Source: Sporomusa ovata DSM 2662 (lineage in GTDB: Bacteria; Bacillota; Negativicutes; Sporomusales; Sporomusaceae). Taken from it: a stretch of DNA of 64,000 nucleotides. The stretch covers positions 542,501 through 606,500 of the forward strand of contig NZ_ASXP01000001.1 in the NCBI RefSeq assembly GCF_000445445.1, written 5' to 3'. The translations under genes and the position numbers were made by a program. The notes beneath the pieces were generated by a model that saw only the letters and a program-made list of their open reading frames with translations, searched no databases and was not told the origin of the DNA. Shown one piece after another: positions 26,699 to 36,355 of this stretch; the first letter of the stretch is position 1; the number at the start of each line of letters is the position of its first letter.

Positions 26699-27690
26699 AT
26701 GGATAAAGTGCAGCAATTTATTTTGAAAAATAAAAAAATCGTATCGTTATTAGGGGCTGTAATAGTATTGGTGCTGCCGTTTATTGTTACCAACTCATAT
26801 TATTTGCATATCTGTATTACAGTTTGTATTTACATTATATTAGCCTTGAGCTTAAATTTAGTTACAGGTTATGCCGGCCAATTGGTATTAGGGCATGCAG
26901 CATTTTATGGAATTGGGGCCTATACAGGCGCCCTATTAATGTTGGTTTTTCATGTCAATTTTTTATAGCACTAGTAGGGAGTGCTGTAGTGACAGGTATC
27001 TTCGGATTGTTTTTAGGAATTCCGGCCTTACGATTGCGGGGCGATTATTTAGCCATTGTAACGTTAGGATTTGGGGAAATCGTACGTTTGGTATTTGTAA
27101 ATTGGAAGGCTGTTACACGTGGACCGGCAGGGCTGCCTAGTATTCCGGCTCCTGAAATAGTAGGATTTACGTTAAATGGACGTACTGCATTCTATTATAT
27201 GGCCTTGATTTTAACGGTTTTTACAGTTTTCTTTATGGTTAAGTTAATTAATTCCGGTGTAGGTATGGCCATGCAAACAGTAAAAAATGATGAAATTGCT
27301 GCTGAAGCTATTGGTATCCAACCTCGAAAATATAAATTGCTGGCATTTGTTATCTCGTCGGTTTTTGCCGGTATCATTGGGTGTTTTTATGCCTCCTATC
27401 TCAGTTATGTAAGTCCGACAGCTTTTGTTTATAATACATCGATGACGATTCTTACCATGGTTGTATTAGGCGGATTAGGCAGTATTGTTGGATCGATACT
27501 GGGAGCGACGATATTAACTATCTTGCCTGAGATGTTACGGTTCTTGAGTGACTATCGGATGCTGATTTTTGGTGCGCTGATGGTATTCATGATGATTTAC
27601 AAGCCGGAGGGCTTTTGGGGGGCCAGTAAAAGAAGAAAAAATATTTATAAAATCAATGCAGGAGGTACTGATCATGGATCAGATACTTAA
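26699..27690 (+). pseudogene. livM: LivM-type ABC permease, frameshifted
   Basis: The first frame (MDKVQQFILKNKKI to FHVNFL) stops at 26968. The rest of the permease (ALVGSAVVTGIFGLFLGIP to the end) continues in another frame to 27690. One T missing from the run AATTTTTTATAG near 26960-26965 explains the break: seven Ts would restore HVNFFIALVG. Both halves match LivM well, including LALSLNLVTGYAGQLVLGHA and MTILTMVVLGGLGSIVGS. It may be a sequencing error or a recent inactivation. Confidence 0.85.
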
Positions 27691-28453
27691 AACAGTAAAT
27701 ATTACAATGCAGTTTGGCGGTTTAACTGCAGTTGATAATGTAAATATAACGCAAAGCGATGGCGAAATATTATCCTTGATAGGTCCCAATGGCGCAGGAA
27801 AAACTACTCTTTTTAATATATTGACTGGTGTTTATAAACCAACAGCCGGACAAATTTTCTATCATGGTGAAAACATTACCGGGCTTAAACCCTATCAGCT
27901 AGTCCGAAAAGGTATCTCGAGAACGTTTCAAAATATAAGACTATTTAACGATATGACTACATTAGAAAATCTCTTAATTGCAAATCCGGATTGTAAAGAT
28001 GAGGGTGTTTTTGAGTCAATTTTTGGGGGAGAAAAATTAAAGGCGAAACGTAGAAATGTAGTAGCTGTATGTGAATCGATTCTTGAAACGCTTAAGCTGC
28101 AAGATAAAATAGATGAATTGGCATGTAATCTTCCTTATGGAAAACAGCGCCTGCTTGAGATAGGCAGAGCTTTGGCAACAGGAGCAGATTTCCTGTTGCT
28201 TGATGAGCCTGGTGCCGGAATGAATAGTATGGAGAAAGACGAATTAGCACAAGTGATTCATTATATTACCAAGGATCTGAAGAAACATGTGCTGCTAATT
28301 GAACATGATATGAAATTTGTTATGGGGATTTCTGATCGGGTTGTAGTATTGGACCATGGTATAAAAATAGCAGAAGGTGTACCGGCGGAGATACAAAACA
28401 ATCAACAAGTTATAGAAGCATATTTAGGCAAGGGTATTCCTGATGATGAATAG
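27674..28453 (+). CDS. livG: ABC transporter ATPase LivG
   Basis: This 259-residue ATPase has Walker A GPNGAGKTT and the LivG-type insertion GISRTFQNIRLFNDMT. The signature motif is degenerate: LPYGKQRLLEIGRAL replaces the usual LSGGQ-like form, as is common in LivG. Walker B LLLDEPGAGM follows, then the switch histidine in LIEHDM. The ATG at 27674 has GCAGGAGG upstream and overlaps the livM end by 17 bases. Confidence 0.93.
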   Translation: MDQILKTVNITMQFGGLTAVDNVNITQSDGEILSLIGPNGAGKTTLFNILTGVYKPTAGQIFYHGENITGLKPYQLVRKGISRTFQNIRLFNDMTTLENLLIANPDCKDEGVFESIFGGEKLKAKRRNVVAVCESILETLKLQDKIDELACNLPYGKQRLLEIGRALATGADFLLLDEPGAGMNSMEKDELAQVIHYITKDLKKHVLLIEHDMKFVMGISDRVVVLDHGIKIAEGVPAEIQNNQQVIEAYLGKGIPDDE

Positions 28454-28466
28454 GAAGTGAATTAGT

Positions 28467-29180
28467 ATGGCACTGTTAGAGATAAAAAATTTACAAGTTA
28501 AATATGGGGTTATTCCAGCCTTGAAGGGGATATCTTTTTCTGTTGAGCATGGTGAAGTTGTTGCGATTATTGGTGCCAATGGAGCCGGAAAAACGACAAC
28601 CCTTCACGCGATATCCAGCATCGTTTCTAAAAGTGGCGGCAATGTATTCTTCCAGGAGCAAGATATAACAAATAACCCGGCACATGAAATTGTGGCCATG
28701 GGAATATCACAAGTACAGGAAGGCAGAGGTGTATTTTCCAATTTAAGCGTTTTGGAAAATTTACAATTAGGGGCTTATTTAAGAAAGGATAAAGCAGAAA
28801 TTGCGCGGGACTTTACTTTTATATATGAATTATTTCCCAGGCTGGCAGAAAGGCAAAAACAGCTTGCAGGCACATTGTCCGGTGGTGAGCAGCAAATGCT
28901 GGCGATTGGCAGAGCGTTGATGTCGCGGCCCAAGCTGTTGCTTTTAGATGAGCCGTCAATGGGGCTTTCCCCGTTAATTACAGAAAATATATTTCGGACA
29001 ATAAAAAAATTAAATAAAGAAAATAAAATGACTATTTTACTTGTCGAGCAAAATGCGCAAATGGCGTTATGGGCTTCCAATCGCACGTATATCATGGAAA
29101 CAGGGCAAATAGTCTATAATGGTAATTCAAAAGCAATGAAAAATGACGATTTTATTAGAAAATCGTATCTGGGCCAATAA
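28467..29180 (+). CDS. livF: ABC transporter ATPase LivF
   Basis: This 237-residue ATPase has Walker [10 protein letters not shown], signature [16 protein letters not shown], Walker [13 protein letters not shown] and the switch LLVEQNAQ. It is the second ATPase of the Liv-type importer and follows livG by 13 bases. Confidence 0.94.
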   Translation: MALLEIKNLQVKYGVIPALKGISFSVEHGEVVAIIGANGAGKTTTLHAISSIVSKSGGNVFFQEQDITNNPAHEIVAMGISQVQEGRGVFSNLSVLENLQLGAYLRKDKAEIARDFTFIYELFPRLAERQKQLAGTLSGGEQQMLAIGRALMSRPKLLLLDEPSMGLSPLITENIFRTIKKLNKENKMTILLVEQNAQMALWASNRTYIMETGQIVYNGNSKAMKNDDFIRKSYLGQ

Positions 29181-29202
29181 ATAAGTAGATGGGGGAGATG
29201 TA

Positions 29203-29673
29203 ATGATGGAAGATCAAAAGATGAAAGATCCGGTATCAATGTTTGTTTTATTTGCGCAGATGTTTTCTATTACGGCGAAAAATTTAGAGAAAGAATTTGG
29301 TCAAAAGGGATTGGATGTTCTGGCGGATTCGGTACGGGAATTTGGTGTGATGAGAGGCAAAGATATTGCCAGCCGTGCTGCTGCCCGCGGCCAACAAAAT
29401 ACAGTAGAAAATTATTTGGACAACTATGATATGGAAAGAAGTGAACTTTTCGGCTATACCAATGAATACAAACCGGATTGTGTCTGCCAGGAATTTACAA
29501 AATGTATATTTGCAGAAACATGGATGGAAGCCGGTGAGGAGAAATATGGGAGAATTTATTGTAACAATATCGATCCGGCTATTGCTTACGGATATAATGA
29601 AAATTTAGAGTGTCAGCATGAAAAAATCATGTATGATGATAAAAAATGCACATTTTGTTTCAAAATGAAATAA
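29203..29673 (+). CDS. L-2-amino-thiazoline-4-carboxylate hydrolase-like protein
   Basis: This 156-residue protein resembles the ATC-hydrolase family. The N-terminal half is helical with GVMRGKDIASRAAARGQ. The C-terminal half is rich in cysteine (CVCQEFTKC, CNNIDPAIAYGYN, CQHEKIMYDDKKCTFC), which suggests a metal site. The known reaction opens a thiazoline ring to N-carbamoyl-cysteine. Here the neighbours are a carbamoylase, a ureohydrolase and an importer, so a cyclic-amidine or ureido substrate is plausible, but the true substrate is unknown. Confidence 0.65.
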   Translation: MMEDQKMKDPVSMFVLFAQMFSITAKNLEKEFGQKGLDVLADSVREFGVMRGKDIASRAAARGQQNTVENYLDNYDMERSELFGYTNEYKPDCVCQEFTKCIFAETWMEAGEEKYGRIYCNNIDPAIAYGYNENLECQHEKIMYDDKKCTFCFKMK

Positions 29674-29710
29674 TAGAAATGCAATTATTTGAGTCAGAAG
29701 GGTGAGGAAT

Positions 29711-30719
29711 ATGGAAACAAGGCCTGTAATTTATGATCCTACTAGTAAGCCAAGAGAAATTTACAGTGGCGTTCCTTCTTTTTTAGGACTGCCGGTTGCA
29801 AAAAATAAAGAGGATTTAAAACTTTATGATTTCGCTATTTTAGGTGTTCCCTGGGAAGGTGGATGCACTTATGGAGGATATTCTTCTTGTGTAATAGCAC
29901 CTAAAACAATTCGGTCTGTATCATCGAGATATACCGGCTATTTACCTGATTATGATATTGATACTTTTGATAGTTTAACTGGCTGTGATTATGGTGATAC
30001 GGTAGTACAGAACGGAAATTATGAATTAACTTTTAACTCGATACGAGAAAAATATGCGGATATTATTGAAGGTGGACAAATTCCGATTGTGTTTGGCGGC
30101 GATCATTCGATAGCCTATCCTCTTATCCAGACTCTGGCCAAAAAAGCATAAAAAAAGAGTCGGTGTAATCCATTTTGATGCTCATTTAGATAATTATCCG
30201 GCGTTTGGTGATGATTTATATTCTCGGTGTTCACCATTTAATCAATTGTATCAGGATGAAAATATGGATCCGACTAAAATCGTCCATATCGGTATTCGGG
30301 GAGCAAGAAATCATCCACAAGAACGTAAGGAGGCTCGTAAGTATGGTGCATCAGTGATTACGGCCAAAGAGATAAAGGAAAATGGGTATATGGCTTCCGT
30401 AAAAAAAGCCCTGTCAATTGCTCAGCAGGATACAGATGTCGTATATGTTACAGTATGTTCTGATGTATTGGATGGAGCTTTCAATCCACAAGGACCGATT
30501 GATCCCTGCGGCTTAACTTCATTTGAATTGGCTATGATGGTGAATGAGTGTGCCTATGCCGGTGCAGGTTCCTTTGATTTTGTCGAAATTTATCCGGAAA
30601 CTTCCGGTGCACATGTTTCAGCACATACTGGTACCTGTTTAGCCTTGTATTTTATGAATGGTGTAGCCAGAAATCGTTTGGAGAAAAATCAAAAATTAAG
30701 TAATTGTTCTAATTATTGA
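29711..30719 (+). pseudogene. Ureohydrolase (agmatinase/arginase family), frameshifted
   Basis: The first part (METRPVIYDPTSK to GGDHSIAYPLIQTLAKK) stops at 30151. The rest (VIHFDAHLDNYP to the end) lies in the next frame. One extra A in the run at 30140-30145 accounts for this: five As restore LAKKHKKRVGVIHFDAHLD. Manganese motifs GGDHS and HFDAHLD are intact. The third motif reads VCSDVLD where the family has D-S-D, so one Mn ligand appears to be Cys. The family hydrolyses guanidino compounds to urea. The ATG at 29711 follows GGTGAGGA. Confidence 0.8.
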
Positions 30720-30769
30720 TCTATCAAATTTCCATGCTGTGGGTCACAAGTTTGGAGCCACTCCAGTAA

Positions 30770-30807
30770 AATAAATCCTTCCAGGCATTTGCCAGGAAGG
30801 ATTTATT
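30770..30807 (+). terminator. Hairpin ending the transporter operon
   Basis: A 13-bp stem (30770-30782 with 30795-30807) plus an inner GGCA/TGCC pairing. The T content after it is modest. It is well placed to end the operon. Confidence 0.65.
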
Positions 30808-30819
30808 GCAAGTGATATG

Positions 30820-30872
30820 CTCCCTTTAAAGGAGACAGTTGAAATAATAAAAACTGTCTTCTTTAAGGGGAG
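30820..30872. repeat. Second inverted repeat
   Basis: A 21-base arm at 30820-30840 is complementary at 19 positions to 30852-30872. It may be a further terminator, or an end of a lost insertion sequence at the border of the degraded region. Confidence 0.45.
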
Positions 30873-30900
30873 TATTTATTATGAGGAGATAGGGTTAATT

Positions 30901-31101
30901 CTAAATTACAAACTTATAGCCTACTCCCCGGAGTGTTTGAATAAAAGAACACTGAGAATCTGTTCGTTTGATTTTTTCCCGTAATCGGCTTATTAAAACG
31001 GTAACAGTATCTTCGTTACCTACGTAATCGTTTTGCCATATTTGGTATAGCAATTGTTTTCGCGTAAATACTTTGTCCGGGTGTTGAGTATATGAAAGTA
31101 A
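30901..31101 (-). pseudogene. Response-regulator DNA-binding domain relic
   Basis: Read on the minus strand, this encodes about 66 residues of an OmpR/PhoB-type winged helix: VFTRKQLLYQIW, then DTVTVLISRLREKI and TLRGVGYKFVI followed by a stop. A stop codon lies just upstream of the first conserved residue, and no receiver domain is present. It is a truncated regulator. Confidence 0.8.
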
Positions 31102-31290
31102 TTTCTAAAGGGAGGTATGCTCAAGAATTTTTGCGCATCACGTCGATTTGTTCCTCCCCTATGTTCACTAGGGTTCAAAAATTTTTATGTGTGGCCTGAA
31201 CCGTAGTACTTACAAGTGTTAATGGTTTTCAGTGATCTCAATTGGATTATGGTTATTATGAAAAACTAGTTAAGTGCTAACAAAGACCCT
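31102..31290. other. Degraded stretch without gene
   Basis: I see no open frame or strong repeat here. It separates the regulator relic from the CODH relic. Confidence 0.3.
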
Positions 31291-31619
31291 GGATAGATTA
31301 CTGATACTAACAAGCTTATGTATGTGGCGAAAAATATCGGTGTTGAAACCGAAGGCCGTGAAATAAATGCTATAGCTAAAGATGTTGCTAATGCGGCACT
31401 GGAGGAATATAAGCGCGTTGATGAAAATGAAGAAGTTACCTGGCTGAAATCGTATATCCCTGAAAACACTCTTACTATTTGGCGTAAAACAACGATTATG
31501 TCTACTGGTATCAATCTTAGTCTGGCAAAATTACTGCATCAAACTCATGTCGGTAATGATAGTGACCCCATCAATATTACTTTTGGCGGTCTGAAGGTTG
31601 CACTGTGTGACCTTGATGG
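31291..31619 (+). pseudogene. CO dehydrogenase (AcsA/CooS) internal fragment
   Basis: The frame reads MYVAKNIGVETEGREINAIA, TIWRKTTIM and LLHQTHVGNDSDPINI, then GGLKVALCDLDG. This matches the segment after the N-terminal iron-sulfur domain of nickel CO dehydrogenases (…LWRKLGIMP…RTHMG…D…NI…). The N-terminal cluster ligands and the whole C-cluster region are missing. At about 31620 it passes directly into acetyl-CoA synthase sequence in another frame. Confidence 0.75.
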
Positions 31620-32891
31620 ATCGGCAAACTGGGTCTTGAGATCCGCGGCGTAAAAATTAAGATTGTTGATATTCCTGTACCTATCACTATTGGACCTGCA
31701 TTCGAAGGCGAAACCATCCGTAAGAAAGATGCTTGGGTTGAGTTCGGTGGTGGTCGCTCTACCAGCTTTGAGCTTGTTCGGATGGTTGGTGTTGATGAAG
31801 TTGAAGATGGTAAAATTGAAGTTATCGGACCAGAAATTGACGAGATGCCGGAAGGCAGTGTCTTCCCACTTGGCTTTATGATTGACTTCTATGGCCGTAA
31901 AATGCAGGAAGACTTTGAAGGCGTGCTTGAACGTCGTATCCACTACAACCTTAACTATGGTGAAGGTTTGTGGCATGTAGCCCAACGTAATATGATGTGG
32001 GTGCGTATTGGTAAGAATGCCAAAGAAGCCGGCTTCAAAATCAAAGACTTTAGTGAAATCCTGATTGCCAAATTTAAATCCGATTTCCCCGCGATCATTG
32101 ACCGGGTTCAAGTTACCATTATTACCGATAAAGATGTTATTGAAGATAAAATCAAGCTTGCTATTGAAAAATACGCTAGACGTGATGCCCGACTCAAAGA
32201 TCTTACTGATGATGTTGAAACCTATTATTCCTGCCTGCTTTGTCAGTCCTTTGCACCAAACCATGTGTGCGTAGTATCGCCGGAACGCTTAGGTTTATGC
32301 GGTGCTGTTAGCTGGCTTGACGCAAAAGCATCTAACGAAATCAATCCTCTTGGCCCAAATCAGCCGATTGAAAAAGGAGAATGCCTTGATGCTGAAAAAG
32401 GTCAGTGGAAAAACCTTAATGACTTCATTTATGCTAATTCCCATAACACGGTCGAAGCCGTAAACTTCTATACGCTTATGGAAAACCCGATGACATCTTG
32501 CGGTTGCTTTGAAGCCATTATGGCAATTTTGCCGCTGTGTAATGGTGTCATGATTACAACTCGTGAACATGGTGGCGACACTCCTTGCGGCATGACCTTC
32601 TCCGCTTTGGCTGGTACTTGCGGCGGCGGTATGCAGACTCCTGGTTTTATGGGTCTTGGTCGCCGGTACATTACCAGTAAAAAGTTTATCAAAGCAGACG
32701 GCGGCCTTGCACGTCTTGTCTGGATGCCGAAAGAACTCAAGGAATTCTTAGGTCAAGACCTTATTGATGCTGCAGTAGCTGATGGTCTGGGTGCAGATTT
32801 CGTGGATAAGATTGCTGACGAAACTGTTGGCACTACTGAGGACGAAATCCTTCCATTCCTGGAAGAAAAACAACATCCTGCGCTTAAATAG
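31620..32891 (+). pseudogene. Acetyl-CoA synthase (AcsB) C-terminal fragment
   Basis: About 423 codons are open, from IGKLGLEIRGV to the stop. The A-cluster ligands are complete: C-x2-C-x8-C-x9-C in CLLCQSFAPNHVC and GLCGA, as in Cys506/509/518/528 of the Moorella enzyme, and SCGC as in Cys595/597. The N-terminal domain of about 300 residues that contacts CODH is absent. There is no convincing start or ribosome site; the first ATG is at 31782. This is half of an acsA'-'acsB deletion fusion. Confidence 0.88.
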
Positions 32892-32920
32892 GATTCTTTG
32901 ATGTAAGCGGAAGCTTACCT

Positions 32921-32970
32921 GCGTTGAAAAGGCTGTGACAATCTTCACCAGAGGCTTTTCAACGCATTTT
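32921..32970 (+). terminator. Terminator after the acsB fragment
   Basis: GCGTTGAAAAG (32921-32931) pairs perfectly with CTTTTCAACGC (32955-32965), followed by ATTTTTCT. Confidence 0.85.
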
Positions 32971-33070
32971 TCTGAAAAATCAAAGTGCAATTTGGTCGAC
33001 CTATATCGAATTGGCGACCGGTATATGCTTATGGAAGAACTTCATTAGTATAATACATATCAAACATGGA

Positions 33071-33115
33071 AGAGCCACCCTCACTTAACTGATGAGTGAG
33101 GGCTCTTTCATGTTT
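33071..33115 (+). terminator. Second terminator-like hairpin
   Basis: CCCTCACT (33078-33085) pairs with AGTGAGGG (33095-33102), extended by AGAGC/GCTCT across a small bulge. TTTCATGTTTT follows. Confidence 0.7.
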
Positions 33116-33213
33116 TACAAAAGAAAATGCTGGTTAATCATATTGGCGCTTTCATTTTAGCCGTGAGATGAATAGGATATTGCAGATTACTGCTAGATAA
33201 GGAGGCTACTAAC

Positions 33214-33393
33214 TTGTCTCACTTCGCTATTATCTGCATCGGCAGAGAAGGGTTTGAAATTGTGCCGATAACACCTGAAGGTAATGCCTACATAGCACAC
33301 TGCAGGGGAATGATGACGTATTCTAAGCGGAATATTGCCAAATCAGCGGTTAAACGAATGGAAGTGACACTAAACAGGCGTATCAAAAATTAA
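33214..33393 (+). CDS. Small hypothetical protein (59 aa)
   Basis: A TTG start eight bases after AAGGAGG opens a frame reading MSHFAIICIGREGFEIVPIT and ending RRIKN. The protein is basic at the C-terminus with no membrane helix. The strong ribosome site is the main support. A short stem (AGCCGG/CCGGCT, near 33397-33413) follows. Function unknown. Confidence 0.5.
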   Translation: MSHFAIICIGREGFEIVPITPEGNAYIAHCRGMMTYSKRNIAKSAVKRMEVTLNRRIKN

Positions 33394-33650
33394 CTAGCCG
33401 GTTAATCCGGCTGAGATAAAGGAGGACAAGCCAATGAAGTCTCAGGCAGGTCTTGTAGCATACTGACTCACACGAAAATATTATCTTAGAACATGGATTT
33501 ACGTGTAGCGCAGGTTGAATATATGCAATGTGCCTTTCTGAAGTTGAATTTAGAGCAATAGTTTTTACCGTAGTTTTACATATTGATAACACATAAAATG
33601 TAAAGACAATATAAAATAAAGTTAAGTACTTAAAGAAAGGCTGTGAAACT
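33394..33650. other. Intergenic stretch with orphan ribosome site
   Basis: AAAGGAGG near 33419 precedes an ATG at 33434 that opens only ten codons (MKSQAGLVAY, then stop). This is either a leader peptide or a decayed gene start. Nothing else is recognised. Confidence 0.35.
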
Positions 33651-33893
33651 ATGGCGATTTGGCGAGTTGAAGTCGATAATAAAGAAGTTAACCGGCATCG
33701 AAAATGGTTAAATCAACGGGGCTTTAGTTCAGCACATTATTTTGCTTCTAATGGTTTTTCTTTAGAAAAAATGAGACAAATGGCTACAGAGGGAAAGCTT
33801 CATGCGGTACAATGTGCTATCGGAAAGTCGGTGCGCTGGTACTATATGGAGAGTCAAGCAGAGTTGGCTCGGCTACGTGGAGAACTTTCATGA
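33651..33893 (+). CDS. Small hypothetical protein (80 aa)
   Basis: An 80-residue basic protein (MAIWRVEVDNKEVNRHRKWL) preceded by AAAGGCTGTG. No domain is recognised; the length and charge would suit a small regulatory or nucleic-acid-binding protein. It overlaps the next small gene through an ATGATGA junction, so the two are probably translated together. Confidence 0.55.
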   Translation: MAIWRVEVDNKEVNRHRKWLNQRGFSSAHYFASNGFSLEKMRQMATEGKLHAVQCAIGKSVRWYYMESQAELARLRGELS

Positions 33894-34045
33894 TGAATAA
33901 GAATAGAAGAGAGTGTGTGAAAGTGACTGATCTGAATAAGCTGGATATTGAAATAACACCGGAAGAAATGGAAGAATTGCTACGTGATCTACCGGTTATC
34001 CTCCAAGAATTGAATGAGAATGTTGTTAAGGAAAAGGTATCTTGA
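33890..34045 (+). CDS. Small acidic hypothetical protein (51 aa)
   Basis: It begins at one of two adjacent ATGs overlapping the previous stop. The core KLDIEITPEEMEELLRDLPVI is acidic and helical. A GTG start at 33922 with GAGAG upstream is also possible. Function unknown. Confidence 0.5.
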   Translation: MMNKNRRECVKVTDLNKLDIEITPEEMEELLRDLPVILQELNENVVKEKVS

Positions 34046-34111
34046 TGTTTGACAAGAAAGGCTTCGCCGGACATGAGTGAGGATTTTCTGCTAATAAAGG
34101 GAGGGTCCTGA

Positions 34112-34219
34112 ATGGCACGCGTACAAAGCATAAAGATCCTTTTTATTGCTGGAATGCTTTTCATAATTGCAATTGTCTATCTATGTAATTGCAAGGCTAA
34201 AGGTCAGAAGAGTAGATAG
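34112..34219 (+). CDS. Small single-pass membrane protein (35 aa)
   Basis: ATG preceded by AAAGGGAGGG opens MARVQSIKILFIAGMLFIIA, one membrane helix ending YLCNCKAKG with a basic tail. It is too short for homology calls; the strong ribosome site and the helix support it. Confidence 0.5.
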   Translation: MARVQSIKILFIAGMLFIIAIVYLCNCKAKGQKSR

Positions 34220-34281
34220 ATAAAGTGATCCGGACGGGCAACACCATCCGGTTATATAGAAACCCCCTCCCCATTTATAGA

Positions 34282-34325
34282 AGGGGCCGTGTTGAACGTA
34301 AGAGTTTCAACACGGTCCCTTCGGC
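34282..34325. terminator. Terminator between small gene and LysR relic
   Basis: AGGGGCCGTGTTGAA (34282-34296) pairs with TTCAACACGGTCCCT (34306-34320), with one mismatch or G-U pair. It may serve either strand. Confidence 0.65.
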
Positions 34326-34525
34326 TTTCTAGCCATAGCCCTTAATAAATCCAAGAAGTGTTTACTGCTAGCAGATAGCCTACGGTTTCGTACCCAGACA
34401 ATTACGGTTTGTGTTGATACTGCTGGTTCAATAATTGTTTTGTAAGTCAACGCTGGATCTGAAATGAGTTCCTTGGCAGACTTGGGCACCAATGCCATAT
34501 TGAGTCCTAACTTTGTACATAGTAT
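34307..34525 (-). pseudogene. LysR effector-domain C-terminal relic
   Basis: The minus strand reads GLNMALVPKSAKELI, then VSTQTVIVWVRNRR and SKHFLDLLRAM, which is the last third of a LysR substrate-binding domain. The helix-turn-helix half is absent and replaced by unrelated sequence. Confidence 0.7.
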
Positions 34526-34657
34526 GTAGAGCATAATTCATTATTTTGCGAAAATAGGGAAAATTCTCAAAAATATGGTTAAGAAAGAAGGGATTTATAG
34601 ATCTTTGTATAAATTTATACGTACTATGATATTTATCCAAGGAGGGGCTATTAAATT

Positions 34658-36355
34658 ATGAACATGACATTAAAATCAAAAATCATTGGCGGATTTTTAC
34701 TGGTAGTAATGTTTACCCTATTAGTTTCTGGAATCAGTTTCTACATGATCGGACAAATGAATGTAGTAACGCAAAAAATTAGTGAAAATGCTGTTTCGCA
34801 GATAATGAAGACAGCTAAACTAGCTAAACTTAGCATTAATCAGGTAGCGACTCTCCGGGCTTATTTGATCACAGGGCAAGACAGCTATATTGAAGAATAT
34901 AATAAGTATAGTGAAAAAACTGGGCAAATCGAGGAGGAGCTAGAGAAAAAAGCAATAACTGAACAAGGCAAGAAATATGTTCAAGAAGTGAGAACACTAG
35001 ACAATGAGTATGATCAGTATATTACAAAAATTATAGCTTTGAAGAAAGCTGGTAAAGACCAAGAAGCAATCATATTGGAGCGGGATCAGGCAACTCCTGT
35101 TGCCAAGGCGCTAAACGCTAAAGTGGAAGAATATATGGTATTCAGGGAAAAGCGGATGGAAGATGAATTTGCACAATTAAAGGCAATAGGTAATCAAGCG
35201 CGTACCATGACAGGCGTAATTAGCTTTGTCGCTTTGATGGTAGGTATCGGTATTGGAATTGCTATCAACCGTTCAGTTGTGGGCGCATTAAGGGCGGTAA
35301 CGGGTGACCTTGCCAGATTAGCTAAAGGTGACTACAGCTTTACTGTTCCGGAAGTATTTCTTACTAAGAAGGATGAAATAGGTATTATGGCACAAGCAAT
35401 GGATAACATGCTTAAAGCGATGCGGGGTGTTATTGGTCAGGTTTCTCATTCATCCGAGCAATTAGCGGCTTCTTCCGAACAGCTAACCGCTAGTTCTGAG
35501 CAGGCGGCTCAGGCAGCTAACCAGGTGGCAGAGGCTATTACCGAGGTAGCAACAGGGGCAACAAATCAGTTGAACACAGTAGATGAAACCACCAATGTTG
35601 TGGAACAATTATCTGCTGGTATACAAGCGGTTGCTGCTAATGCTGGTAATGTCGCTGCTACGGCTCAACAGACATCTACAACTGCTCAGGAAGGCGGTAA
35701 GGCAATACAGAAGGCAACAAGTCAGATGGCAGAAATTGAGAAAACGGTTGATGATTCGGCGCAGTTAGTAAGCAAACTAGGTGACCGCTCTCAAGAAATA
35801 GGAACGATTGTTGATACAATTTCTGGTATAGCCGGACAAACGAATCTCCTGGCGCTGAATGCAGCTATTGAAGCAGCTCGGGCGGGAGAACAGGGACGTG
35901 GTTTTGCAGTTGTAGCTGAAGAAGTGCGAAAACTAGCTGAACAATCACAAGACGCGGCGAAACAAATAGCCGGGCTTATCGGTCAAATTAGGGAGGATAC
36001 CGATAAGGCGGTAAATGCCATGAATGAGGGAACAAAGGAAGTTAAGACAGGTACCGAAGTGGTCAATGAGGCTGGCAGAACTTTTGATGAAATTGTGAGC
36101 CTGATTGGGCGCGTATCAGATCAGGTGAATGATATTTCGGCGGCAATTGAGCAAATGGCTGCTAGTAGTCAGCATATAGTGGGGTCGGTTAAAGAAATCA
36201 ATATAATTAGTAAAGAGGCATCAGTGCATACGCAGTCAGTGTCTGCCGCTACCGAAGAACAACTGGCTTCGATGGAAGAGATTGCATCGTCCAGCCAGGC
36301 ATTGGCTAAAATGGCGGAAGAATTACGTAATGTTGTATCACATTTTAGGGTATAA
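34658..36355 (+). CDS. Methyl-accepting chemotaxis protein
   Basis: This 565-residue receptor has a first membrane helix at about 9-31, an extracytoplasmic helical bundle with coiled-coil features (4HB-type), a second helix near 184-204 ([20 protein letters not shown]) and then a HAMP domain. The signalling tip is canonical: [30 protein letters not shown]. Start and GGAGGGG ribosome site are clear. No C-terminal methyltransferase-binding pentapeptide is visible. Its ligand is unknown; it precedes the tungsten-enzyme region. Confidence 0.94.
   Translation: MNMTLKSKIIGGFLLVVMFTLLVSGISFYMIGQMNVVTQKISENAVSQIMKTAKLAKLSINQVATLRAYLITGQDSYIEEYNKYSEKTGQIEEELEKKAITEQGKKYVQEVRTLDNEYDQYITKIIALKKAGKDQEAIILERDQATPVAKALNAKVEEYMVFREKRMEDEFAQLKAIGNQARTMTGVISFVALMVGIGIGIAINRSVVGALRAVTGDLARLAKGDYSFTVPEVFLTKKDEIGIMAQAMDNMLKAMRGVIGQVSHSSEQLAASSEQLTASSEQAAQAANQVAEAITEVATGATNQLNTVDETTNVVEQLSAGIQAVAANAGNVAATAQQTSTTAQEGGKAIQKATSQMAEIEKTVDDSAQLVSKLGDRSQEIGTIVDTISGIAGQTNLLALNAAIEAARAGEQGRGFAVVAEEVRKLAEQSQDAAKQIAGLIGQIREDTDKAVNAMNEGTKEVKTGTEVVNEAGRTFDEIVSLIGRVSDQVNDISAAIEQMAASSQHIVGSVKEINIISKEASVHTQSVSAATEEQLASMEEIASSSQALAKMAEELRNVVSHFRV

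Noticed and set aside
31545..32264. 239-codon minus-strand open frame over the ACS fragment
   Set aside because: The plus strand encodes a recognisable acetyl-CoA synthase segment, so the antisense frame is chance.
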